A DNA stretch of 7,138 bases from Chloroflexota bacterium (GTDB taxonomy: Bacteria; Chloroflexota; Anaerolineae; J102): assembly GCA_024276255.1 (NCBI GenBank), contig JAJRXO010000139.1, positions 1-7,138 of the forward strand, given 5' to 3'. The translations under genes and the position numbers were made by a program. This document shows positions 1 through 5,500 of this stretch, piece by piece. Positions within the stretch are counted from its first letter, which is position 1. Every line of letters starts with the position of its first letter. Under the pieces are notes generated by a model. That model had not been told where the DNA came from. It saw only the letters and a list, made by a program, of their open reading frames with translations, and made no database searches.

Positions 1-114
1 CTCGCAGGTAAAAGCAAGGAATTCGTGGCAGGATTCCAACTTTTGTTGACAAGCAACACGCAAGAGATGACTACCGGAAATCGTAAAGAAAGAAGTGATG
101 CTGACGATCGTTAA
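1..114 (+). CDS. Possible 3' end of an unidentified gene (partial)
   Basis: Frame 1 is open from the window edge to a TAA at 112-114 and gives 37 residues, with a hydrophobic or amphipathic stretch (EFVAGFQLLL, residues 7-16) followed by a polar, charged tail ending NRKERSDADDR. The other two plus frames stop within the first 50 bases. A charged C-terminal tail after a helix fits a real protein end, but an open frame this short can easily arise by chance, and I recognise no family. No intrinsic terminator follows directly. Confidence 0.3.
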   Translation, partial: LAGKSKEFVAGFQLLLTSNTQEMTTGNRKERSDADDR

Positions 115-170
115 CGACGCGTGTTACAGTCCATTGATGCGTAGATTTCAAAGATTTTCGATATTAATGA

Positions 171-199
171 CAGAATTTTCAACAATCTGCGAAATTCTG
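171..199. repeat. Inverted repeat CAGAATTT-N13-AAATTCTG
   Basis: Arms at 171-178 and 192-199 are perfect 8-base complements separated by 13 bases. No T-run follows, so it is not an intrinsic terminator. It could be an operator or a weak RNA hairpin in the intergenic stretch, but it lies far from the nearest candidate promoter and its function is unknown. Confidence 0.4.
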
Positions 200-437
200 C
201 GACATCTGTGCATGATTCTGACGATGAAGGCCAGCTTGGGGCAGCAACCTGAGTAGTCACGACGTTATTACATTTGCCAGCGACAGCAAAAAACGTGGCC
301 GCAAGCGCAACCAAGAACATGCTGAACCAGCATCAGCTCATCCGTATTATGCAACAGTCCCGCCCAAAATGCAGTATGCAGAGTCGCATTTTCAGTCGTT
401 TGATCGAATCACTGTTCATACTTCATATCTCGTAAAC

Positions 438-466
438 TAGAGCCAAATCCCGATTCGGGTTATACT
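438..466 (+). promoter_or_regulatory. Probable sigma70 promoter of the tandem citrate synthase gene, with an inverted repeat in the spacer
   Basis: TATACT at 461-466 matches the -10 consensus at five of six positions. The -35 position 17 bases upstream (TAGAGC, 438-443) is poor, so the promoter may be weak or activator dependent. An 11-base inverted repeat, CCCGA-T-TCGGG at 449-459, sits in the spacer next to the -10 and is well placed to be an operator. Transcription would begin near 473 and give a leader of about 53 nt. Confidence 0.35.
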
Positions 467-525
467 ATAGCCAAACAAGCACCCTCATCCAGTCCGGCCA
501 ATCTCTTGCCTGCGAGGATACCTTT

Positions 526-3123
526 ATGCAGAATCAAACACTTACACTGATCGACACCCGTACTCAGCACAGCCACCAGATCACCGTGATCGATGGCGCT
601 ATTACAGCGACTGATCTGCGCCGAATCAAAACCAGTGCAGACGACATGGGCCTGCTGAGCTACGATCCCGGCCTCGCCAATACTGCATCCTGTCGCAGCA
701 GCATTACGGAAGTGGACCGCTTTCAGGGTCTTATGCGGTATCGGGGATATCCGGTGCAGGAGCTGGTACAACATTCCACGTATCTGGAAGTCGCTTATCT
801 GCTGGTCTATGGCGAACTGCCCACGGCCAGCCAATTGCAGCAGTGGCAGGCCGACATCCAGGCCGAGAGCATCGTACATGAAAACATGCAGCGATTCTTG
901 CAGGGATTTCTGTATGATGCCCATCCCATGAGCGTTTTATCAGCCTCGGTGGCAGCCCTGTCAACCTTCTACCATGATGCCCGGCAGGTCGATTCCACGG
1001 CTGTTGATCGTCATGTACGACGCCTGATCGCCAAGGTGCCCACGCTGGCCACCATGGCCTATCGTCACATGGCCGGACGCCCGGTTGCGTATCCCGACGC
1101 CCGCCTTTCGTTTGCCGGCAACGTGCTAAGCATGTTATTCAAGCGCACTGAGCTCACATACACGCCCGATCCAGTGGCCGAAAAAGCCCTGAATACGCTC
1201 TTCATCCTGCATGCCGATCATGCCCAAAACTGCTCCACGGCCACCATGCGCATTGTCGGCAGCTCGCTGGCCGATCCCTACACAGCCATGTCCGCGGCGA
1301 TGGCGGCCCTGTTCGGTCAGCGTCATGGCGGTGCCGGTGAAGCTGTCCTGTATATGCTCCGGAATCTGGAAAGCCCGGCCAATATCCCCGCCTTTTTACA
1401 GCGAGTCAAAACAGGTAAAGAACGGGTGGCAGGCTTTGGTCATCGTATCTATCGCACCTACGATCCCCGAGCGCGAGTGCTGAAAAACCTGGCCCAGGAG
1501 ATCGCCGAGGAGCGGGGGCAGAGAGACCTGCTCGATCTGGCCCTGAGCCTGGAGGAGGCAGCCCTGGCCGATGCCTATTTCCACGATCGTGCCCTTTACC
1601 CCAACGTCGACTATTACGCGGGGGTGGTGTATCACATGTTGGGGATTCCCGCCAATATGTTCACTGCCATGTTTGCCTCCGCGCGCACGGCCGGCTGGCT
1701 GGCACACTGGCGAGAGAAGCTGCATGATCCCGATCAGCGCATTGCCCGGCCCCGACAGATTTACATCGGGCCGGAGCAACGCGACTATGTGCCCATGGCC
1801 CAACGACATGGCCAACCTTCTTTCAGTCCGTCAGTGGTTGCTCCCGCTGAGGGCTCATTGCAGGTGACCCGCGACGACACAACCTTCAGCCTGCCGATTC
1901 GCGAAGGAGCGGTCCCGGCTCCGGCCTGGCGCCAGATCAAGGTGCAAGGGACCGAGGGTATTGTGGTCTATGATCCCGCTTTTGCCAACACTGCCATCTG
2001 CCGCAGCAGCATCACCTTTGTAGATGGTAAAGAGGGCGCCATGCGCTATCGCGGCTATCCCATTGAACAAATGGTGCGCTACTCCACCTACCTGGAGACC
2101 GCATATCTGCTGATTCATGGGGAGCTACCCACCGCCGAAGCCTATGATCAGTGGACCCAATCCATCCTGTCGCAAAGCATGGTGCACGAAAAAGTGCGCG
2201 GCTTCCTCGGCGGTTTTCGCCACGACGCCCATCCCATGGGCATTCTCGTGGGCACGCTGGCCGGTCTGTCGGCCTTTTACCCGGAAGCGCGGAACATTAA
2301 CGATCCCGAGATCGTTTCCGCCCAGGTGCAACGACTGATCGCGCAAATGCCCACCCTGGCTGCCTTTGCCTATCGACACGCCCGCGGCTTCCCCTACATT
2401 TACCCCCGGCCCGAGCTGGGTTATGTGGGTAATTTCCTTTCCATGATGTTCGCCCGTAGCCAGTACGACCGCCCTGCCCCCCCACAATTGACGCGAGCCT
2501 TGGAAAAACTGTTCATTTTGCAGGCCGATCACGAACAGGCAACTTCCACCACCACCATGCGCACGGTGGGCAGCGCCCTTGCCAACCCCTATTCATGCGT
2601 GGCTGCGGCGGCATCGGCCCTGCATGGCCCACGGCATGGCGGTGCAGCCGAACTGGCCTTGCAAACCTTCCGCGAGATCGGTGATGTGAAAAACGTGCCT
2701 GCGTTCATCGAGAAGGTCAAAGGCGGAGAGCGCCTGCTCATGGGCTTCGGTCATCGCATTTACAAGAATTACGATCCCCGCGCCGCCGCAGTAAAGGAGA
2801 TCGCTCACGAGGTATTTGCAGTCACCGGCACCAATCCCATGCTGGATATCGCCCTGGAACTGGAACGCATCGCGCTCAATGATGAATACTTCAGCAAACG
2901 CCGACTCTACCCCAACATCGACTTATATACCGGCTGCATCTACGAGGCGATTGGCATTCCCCCGCAGATGTTCTCGGTGATGTTTGCCATTGGCCGCACA
3001 GCAGGCTGGCTGGCGCAGTGGCTGGAAATGCTGGCAGATGCGGACCAGCGCCTGGTCCATCCCCATCAGATCTACGAGGGCCCCGACGAACGTCCCTACG
3101 TGCCTATTGAACAACGTTCCTGA
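526..3123 (+). CDS. Tandem (two-module) citrate synthase, 865 aa
   Basis: Two full citrate synthase units lie head to tail in one chain, roughly twice the usual 430 aa. Citrate synthase condenses oxaloacetate with acetyl-CoA at TCA cycle entry, in the cytoplasm. Module 1 spans about 1-427 and module 2 about 445-865, joined by a Pro/Ser-rich linker (about 428-443). Each module has the GltA-like N-terminal beta segment, then YDPxxANTA and RYRGYP. By comparison with E. coli GltA the triads are H267/H306/D362 and H704/H743/D799. Oxaloacetate ligands H232, R315 and R387 match H669, R752 and R824. GltA R407, which acts across the dimer interface, is R408 in module 1 but H845 in module 2. The halves look about half identical by eye, pointing to an old duplication. 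The ATG at 526 has GAGG at 514-517. Citrate synthase activity is near certain for the family; 2-methylcitrate synthase activity in one half cannot be excluded. Confidence 0.93.
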   Translation: MQNQTLTLIDTRTQHSHQITVIDGAITATDLRRIKTSADDMGLLSYDPGLANTASCRSSITEVDRFQGLMRYRGYPVQELVQHSTYLEVAYLLVYGELPTASQLQQWQADIQAESIVHENMQRFLQGFLYDAHPMSVLSASVAALSTFYHDARQVDSTAVDRHVRRLIAKVPTLATMAYRHMAGRPVAYPDARLSFAGNVLSMLFKRTELTYTPDPVAEKALNTLFILHADHAQNCSTATMRIVGSSLADPYTAMSAAMAALFGQRHGGAGEAVLYMLRNLESPANIPAFLQRVKTGKERVAGFGHRIYRTYDPRARVLKNLAQEIAEERGQRDLLDLALSLEEAALADAYFHDRALYPNVDYYAGVVYHMLGIPANMFTAMFASARTAGWLAHWREKLHDPDQRIARPRQIYIGPEQRDYVPMAQRHGQPSFSPSVVAPAEGSLQVTRDDTTFSLPIREGAVPAPAWRQIKVQGTEGIVVYDPAFANTAICRSSITFVDGKEGAMRYRGYPIEQMVRYSTYLETAYLLIHGELPTAEAYDQWTQSILSQSMVHEKVRGFLGGFRHDAHPMGILVGTLAGLSAFYPEARNINDPEIVSAQVQRLIAQMPTLAAFAYRHARGFPYIYPRPELGYVGNFLSMMFARSQYDRPAPPQLTRALEKLFILQADHEQATSTTTMRTVGSALANPYSCVAAAASALHGPRHGGAAELALQTFREIGDVKNVPAFIEKVKGGERLLMGFGHRIYKNYDPRAAAVKEIAHEVFAVTGTNPMLDIALELERIALNDEYFSKRRLYPNIDLYTGCIYEAIGIPPQMFSVMFAIGRTAGWLAQWLEMLADADQRLVHPHQIYEGPDERPYVPIEQRS
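1849..1866 (+). promoter_or_regulatory. Possible internal translation start for module 2 alone
   Basis: GAGGG at 1849-1853 precedes an in-frame TTG (1858-1860, codon 445) by 4 bases and an in-frame GTG (1864-1866, codon 447) by 10 bases. Both lie exactly at the linker-to-module-2 boundary. Starting there would give a free citrate synthase of about 420 aa, the normal family size. This is only a positional coincidence so far; purine-rich runs are common within coding sequence. Confidence 0.2.
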
Positions 3124-3145
3124 CCGCGTAAAAACTCTCGCCACC

Positions 3146-4444
3146 ATGAAACATCGTAAAGCGCTGCTGGCGCTGCTGATCCTGTTGGTATTGCTCGGCA
3201 GCGGCATGACGGCCTGGCAACATTTCCAGCGCAACTCCCCCATCCAGCGGGAGGTTGAGCACATGGTGGCGCCGTATCGTTTTCGCATCGGGGCCTATGA
3301 AGTTGGCGCCATCACCGCCGAAATCCAGGCCAGCATCGCCCGACCAGGCACGCGGCTGCCAGTCGCACAACAGCAACGCCTGGTGTACGACTATCTGCAG
3401 CGCGCCCAGAGGATCAGCATGCTGGAACAGAAGGTCGCGGCCATTTATGCCGACAGCAGCATCGATGATCCGGCCGCGGCCAGTGCAGACCTGCGACGAC
3501 AACTGGCCGGGCAACGGAACCTGCAAGGCCTGGTACGTCCGGCGGTGGAAACCATTCTGCAGCGGCAGATCACAGCCGTGATCCAGGAGCAGAATCTCGA
3601 CACGATGGGCGTGGTGTGGCCGCCGGTGCGCTTCAATTTCAGTGAGCCCCCGCGCTATCTTATCGTCTCCCCGCGCGACCGCATCAGCCTGGAGGCCGGG
3701 GTTTATCTGCGGCCGGCGCTGGACCTGAACACGATCGAATTGCTGGAACAACAGACCGCTACCGCCCTGGATCGTTCGACGATCATCGAACCCCTGGGCG
3801 GCCTGGGCATCTGGCCCACCATGGTCATCGATCAGGCATCACTGCGTTGGGTGCTCAGCACCATCGCCCATGAATGGGTGCACAATTACATGGTGTTCTA
3901 TCCCCTGGGCTGGCATTTATTCGACAGCCCGGGCATGAATACTGTCAGCGAAAGCATCGCCTCCCTGATTGGCGACGAGATCGGCAATCAGGCCGCGTTG
4001 CAGTACTATGGTTTGCCCCTGCCCACGCCAGCACCCACCACACCGCACATTCCTCCCCCTCAACCCGATTCCCAGCAATTCGATTTCAATACAGAAATGC
4101 GTCGTACACGCGTCCATGTCGACAAGCTGCTGGAGCTGGGCATGATAGAGGAGGCCGAGGCCTACATGGAAGTACGACGTCGCGAGTTCGTGGAACATGG
4201 TTATGCCCTGCGCAAACTCAACCAGGCCTACTTCGCCTTTCATGGCTCCTACGCCACCCATCCGTCAGCGATCGATCCCATCGGCCCCAAATTGCAGGAA
4301 TTGCGCTCGTATACACCTGATCTGGCCACCTTCCTGCGCGAAGTGCGTCAGATCAAAAAGCCTGCAGACATCGACACCATCCTGGAACGCTGGCGACGGC
4401 GCCCCCAGAATACCCGTGCCCAGCTCGCGCCAATGTCGCCATAA
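3146..4444 (+). CDS. Membrane-anchored putative zinc metalloprotease with HEXXH motif, 432 aa
   Basis: I do not recognise a named family. A short basic start (MKHRK) and a leucine-rich hydrophobic segment at about residues 6-20 suggest a single membrane anchor or signal anchor, with the rest in the periplasm. The core carries HEWVH at 242-246, the zinc-binding and catalytic motif of many metallopeptidases, and a glutamate (E269, in NTVSESIASL) 23 residues after the second histidine, placed like the third zinc ligand of gluzincins. A proline-rich stretch (about 292-307) separates this core from an alpha-helical, charged C-terminal part. The frame is open upstream to 2984, but that would overlap the citrate synthase by 140 bases. 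ATG 3146 begins the hydrophobic segment and lies 22 bases after the citrate synthase stop. No clear SD precedes it, so it probably depends on translation of the upstream gene. Protease activity is inferred from the motif only; the substrate is unknown. Confidence 0.75.
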   Translation: MKHRKALLALLILLVLLGSGMTAWQHFQRNSPIQREVEHMVAPYRFRIGAYEVGAITAEIQASIARPGTRLPVAQQQRLVYDYLQRAQRISMLEQKVAAIYADSSIDDPAAASADLRRQLAGQRNLQGLVRPAVETILQRQITAVIQEQNLDTMGVVWPPVRFNFSEPPRYLIVSPRDRISLEAGVYLRPALDLNTIELLEQQTATALDRSTIIEPLGGLGIWPTMVIDQASLRWVLSTIAHEWVHNYMVFYPLGWHLFDSPGMNTVSESIASLIGDEIGNQAALQYYGLPLPTPAPTTPHIPPPQPDSQQFDFNTEMRRTRVHVDKLLELGMIEEAEAYMEVRRREFVEHGYALRKLNQAYFAFHGSYATHPSAIDPIGPKLQELRSYTPDLATFLREVRQIKKPADIDTILERWRRRPQNTRAQLAPMSP

Positions 4445-4463
4445 AAAATCCGCAAAAACCGAT

Positions 4464-4492
4464 TTGACATCCCCTGTAAGCTGTGTCATAAT
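4464..4492 (+). promoter_or_regulatory. Strong sigma70 promoter of the small RNA unit
   Basis: A perfect -35 TTGACA (4464-4469), a 17-base spacer and a -10 CATAAT (4487-4492) make this the best promoter in the window. The predicted start is about A4499. The bases between the -10 and the start are CGCCGC (4493-4498), a GC-rich discriminator of the kind known from rRNA and tRNA promoters under ppGpp/DksA (stringent, growth-rate) control. TGACA (4465-4469) and TGTCA (4484-4488) are inverted copies that touch both promoter boxes and could form an operator. It begins only 20 bases after the upstream stop codon, and no terminator for the upstream gene is visible. Confidence 0.75.
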
Positions 4493-4542
4493 CGCCGCAC
4501 CTGCAGCTCCGGCTGCATTTTCACCGCTATCCCCTAGGACAG

Positions 4543-4621
4543 GAGGTGATGTCAATGGATTTAGGTTGTAGAACCAGCGTCGTGGCATCACCTCGGATGA
4601 TCCGATAATTTGCCACGACGC
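4543..4621 (+). promoter_or_regulatory. Mutually exclusive stems controlling the SD (switch-like element)
   Basis: Stem A pairs 4543-4554 with 4583-4594: 12 base pairs with a single G-U, including the perfect 9-base match GAGGTGATG/CATCACCTC, which buries the SD. Its loop contains the start codon and a small GGTT-GTAG-AACC hairpin (4564-4575). Stem B pairs 4577-4587 with 4611-4621: 11 Watson-Crick pairs around CGTCGTGGCA/TGCCACGACG. The stems share 4583-4587, so they cannot form together. A closes the ribosome site and B opens it. A ribosome moving through the ORF, temperature, a protein or a ligand could shift the balance; the sequence does not say which. The B arm ends 6 bases before the terminator stem. 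Confidence 0.65.
4555..4608 (+). CDS. 17-aa small peptide ORF (MDLGCRTSVVASPRMIR)
   Basis: The ATG at 4555 lies 8 bases after AGGAGG, within AGGAGGTGAT, a 10-base perfect complement of the 16S rRNA 3' tail and the strongest ribosome site in the window. The stop is TAA at 4606-4608. The peptide has one cysteine, three arginines and no acidic residue after D2; it has no signal peptide or membrane segment. Codons TTA (Leu3) and AGA (Arg6) are unlike the GC-rich usage of the neighbouring genes, but both fall in the small loop hairpin, so RNA folding may fix them. The 3' half of the ORF supplies the anti-SD arm of stem A. It resembles a regulatory leader peptide in design, yet no gene follows on this strand. 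Translation is likely from the SD alone; a function of the peptide itself is not shown. Confidence 0.5.
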   Translation: MDLGCRTSVVASPRMIR

Positions 4622-4626
4622 ACCCC

Positions 4627-4658
4627 GTAAAAGGCCTCTCAGCTGAGAGGTCTTTTAC
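4627..4658. terminator. Bidirectional intrinsic terminator between the small RNA and the HNH gene
   Basis: Arms 4627-4640 and 4645-4658 pair over 14 bases with one G-U mismatch around an AGCT loop, with CTCTC/GAGAG at the core. The flanking A-run (4629-4632) and T-run (4653-4656) give a U-tail in each direction, so the hairpin can end the small RNA from the left and the HNH mRNA from the right. The HNH stop codon (4655-4657) lies inside the right arm. Confidence 0.85.
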
Positions 4659-5173
4659 TTACCCTGGATATACTTGCGCCACACATCATGTTCCTGCATC
4701 TGATACACCAGGGCCAACGCCACATAACGGGGCCGGAACGGGGGCCGCAACAGGCGCATATTGGCTTCCGCGGGAGTGCGATCATCCTTGCGCTGGTTAC
4801 AGCGGCGACATGCCGCGACCACATTCTCCCAGGTTTTGCGCCCGCCACGGCTGCGGGGAATCACATGATCCAGTGTCAGCTCCGAGGAGCCGGGGCGTGC
4901 CCCGCAATACTGGCAGGTGTACTGATCGCGGGCCAGCACCATGCGCCGGGTGAGAGGTAGAGCGAAGTGGCGGGGGATTTTCACGTATTGCACCAATCGG
5001 ATCACCAGTGGATAGGGCAACGACAGCCTTTCTGCATGCAGGTAGCGTTCGGCCGCTTCCACCACCTCCGCCTTTTCCTTCAGCAATAACACCACGGCGC
5101 GTTTAATCGACACCACATTCAGCGGCTCATAACTTGCATTCAGCACCAATACGGCGCCGTTCAGAGTGTTCAT
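4655..5173 (-). CDS. HNH endonuclease family protein, 172 aa
   Basis: This belongs to the widespread stand-alone HNH family that begins near VLVLNASYEPLNVVS (residues 8-22). The nuclease fold is complete: a first zinc knuckle CQYC (C87, C90), the HNH core LTLDHVIPRSRGG with D102 and H103, N117 in WENVV, and a second knuckle CRRCN (C122, C125, N126) followed by K129. HNH proteins cut DNA using one metal ion; the four cysteines hold a structural zinc. The biological role of this chromosomal family is not established, and no restriction methylase or phage gene lies nearby. The N-terminal 80 residues are mixed alpha/beta and probably family specific. The ATG at 5171-5173 has no strong SD, but it sits a few residues before the conserved start and about 43 nt after a good predicted promoter start. 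The gene ends inside the shared terminator. Confidence 0.88.
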   Translation of the reverse strand: MNTLNGAVLVLNASYEPLNVVSIKRAVVLLLKEKAEVVEAAERYLHAERLSLPYPLVIRLVQYVKIPRHFALPLTRRMVLARDQYTCQYCGARPGSSELTLDHVIPRSRGGRKTWENVVAACRRCNQRKDDRTPAEANMRLLRPPFRPRYVALALVYQMQEHDVWRKYIQGK

Positions 5174-5222
5174 GGCGATGATATTAAAGCTGGGAACAAT
5201 TCAGTGTCGAAACAATCACTTT

Positions 5223-5250
5223 ATTATAGATAGCGGCATGCAAAGTTCAA
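5223..5250 (-). promoter_or_regulatory. Promoter of the HNH gene
   Basis: On the minus strand a perfect TATAAT -10 (plus-strand ATTATA, 5223-5228) follows TTGAAC (5245-5250) at a 16-base spacing. Transcription would start near 5216, leaving a leader of about 43 nt before the ATG. The spacer contains the palindrome GCATGC. Confidence 0.6.
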
Positions 5251-5405
5251 AATCAAACACACCGAATATGGACGCTGTTTGCGGCTGAGGAGACGTTGCG
5301 ATTTACGTCTTTCTTCTCGCACTGCCCAAATTGGGTATCCGTCCTGGAGTGCACTGGCTCAATACAATACCCCATTCTTGAAGTGTCACCCACCTGAGCA
5401 CGTGT

Positions 5406-5434
5406 TTGCGTAATGTAATCACAGGTACTATAAT
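5406..5434 (+). promoter_or_regulatory. Promoter of the Crp/Fnr-type regulator gene
   Basis: TTGCGT (5406-5411), a 17-base spacer and a perfect TATAAT (5429-5434) form a good sigma70 promoter. The start would be near 5441, leaving a leader of about 60 nt that contains the hairpin at 5451-5468 and the SD TAAGGA (5487-5492). Confidence 0.65.
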
Positions 5435-5500
5435 CTCGTCAGCATCTGTGTTGGGCATGGCCGCCCAATTCTTCCCCAACGCCCTGTAAGGATCATACGC

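Larger units (their letters stand above)
115..525. other. Intergenic region upstream of the tandem citrate synthase gene
   Basis: This stretch is visibly richer in A and T than the genes around it and holds no convincing gene. A 69-codon minus-strand frame (111-320) begins with a hydrophobic run but has no SD and no recognisable family, so I do not call it. What is visible is an inverted repeat at 171-199, a small GCTG-AAC-CAGC hairpin at 321-331, and near the right end a probable -10 element (461-466) and an 11-base inverted repeat (449-459). The final 60 bases form the leader of the citrate synthase gene. Confidence 0.6.
4499..4660 (+). ncRNA. Small structured transcript (about 160 nt) with embedded 17-codon ORF
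   Basis: The unit is bounded by a near-consensus promoter and an intrinsic terminator and contains no longer gene. The 5' end folds at once: TGCAGC (4502-4507), loop TCCG, GCTGCA (4512-4517), a tight hairpin typical of stabilised small RNAs. After a pyrimidine-rich single strand come a near-perfect SD (AGGAGGTGAT, 4541-4550), a 17-codon ORF (4555-4608), two competing long stems (4543-4594 and 4577-4621) and the terminator (4627-4658). Four GGA triplets (4538-4540, 4542-4544, 4557-4559, 4595-4597) would also allow a CsrA/RsmA-binding reading. I recognise no known RNA family. Whether its product is the RNA, the peptide or both is open. Confidence 0.6.
5174..5500. other. Divergent intergenic region between the HNH and Crp/Fnr-type genes
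   Basis: No gene is visible in these 327 bases. Besides the two promoters there are several small inverted repeats: AGACGT-N8-ACGTCT (5291-5310), followed by a pyrimidine-rich run; CCCAA-A-TTGGG (5325-5335), which has the same CCC-N5-GGG form as the repeat at 449-459; and TTGGGC-N6-GCCCAA (5451-5468), in the leader of the regulator. The distance from the HNH promoter to the regulator promoter is about 155 bases, enough for shared or separate operators. Confidence 0.6.

Noticed and set aside
46..74. TTGACA at 46-51 as a promoter
   Set aside because: No acceptable -10 lies 16-18 bases downstream, and it is within the possible upstream coding end.
111..320. 69-codon minus-strand frame with a signal-like hydrophobic start
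   Set aside because: No SD, an in-frame stop just upstream, no recognisable family, and it lies in AT-richer non-coding sequence.
460..924. Long minus-strand frame within the citrate synthase gene
   Set aside because: It is antisense to a clearly conserved coding region, with no motif of its own.
2984..3145. Upstream ATG at 2984 for the HEXXH protein
   Set aside because: It would overlap the conserved end of the citrate synthase by 140 bases, and the extra residues look like an out-of-frame reading of that gene; ATG 3146 starts directly before the membrane segment.
5406..5423. CRP-like or FNR-like operator near the regulator promoter
   Set aside because: TGCGT...TCACA has the wrong spacing for a CRP site, and the TTGAT half-site upstream of the HNH gene has no matching partner.
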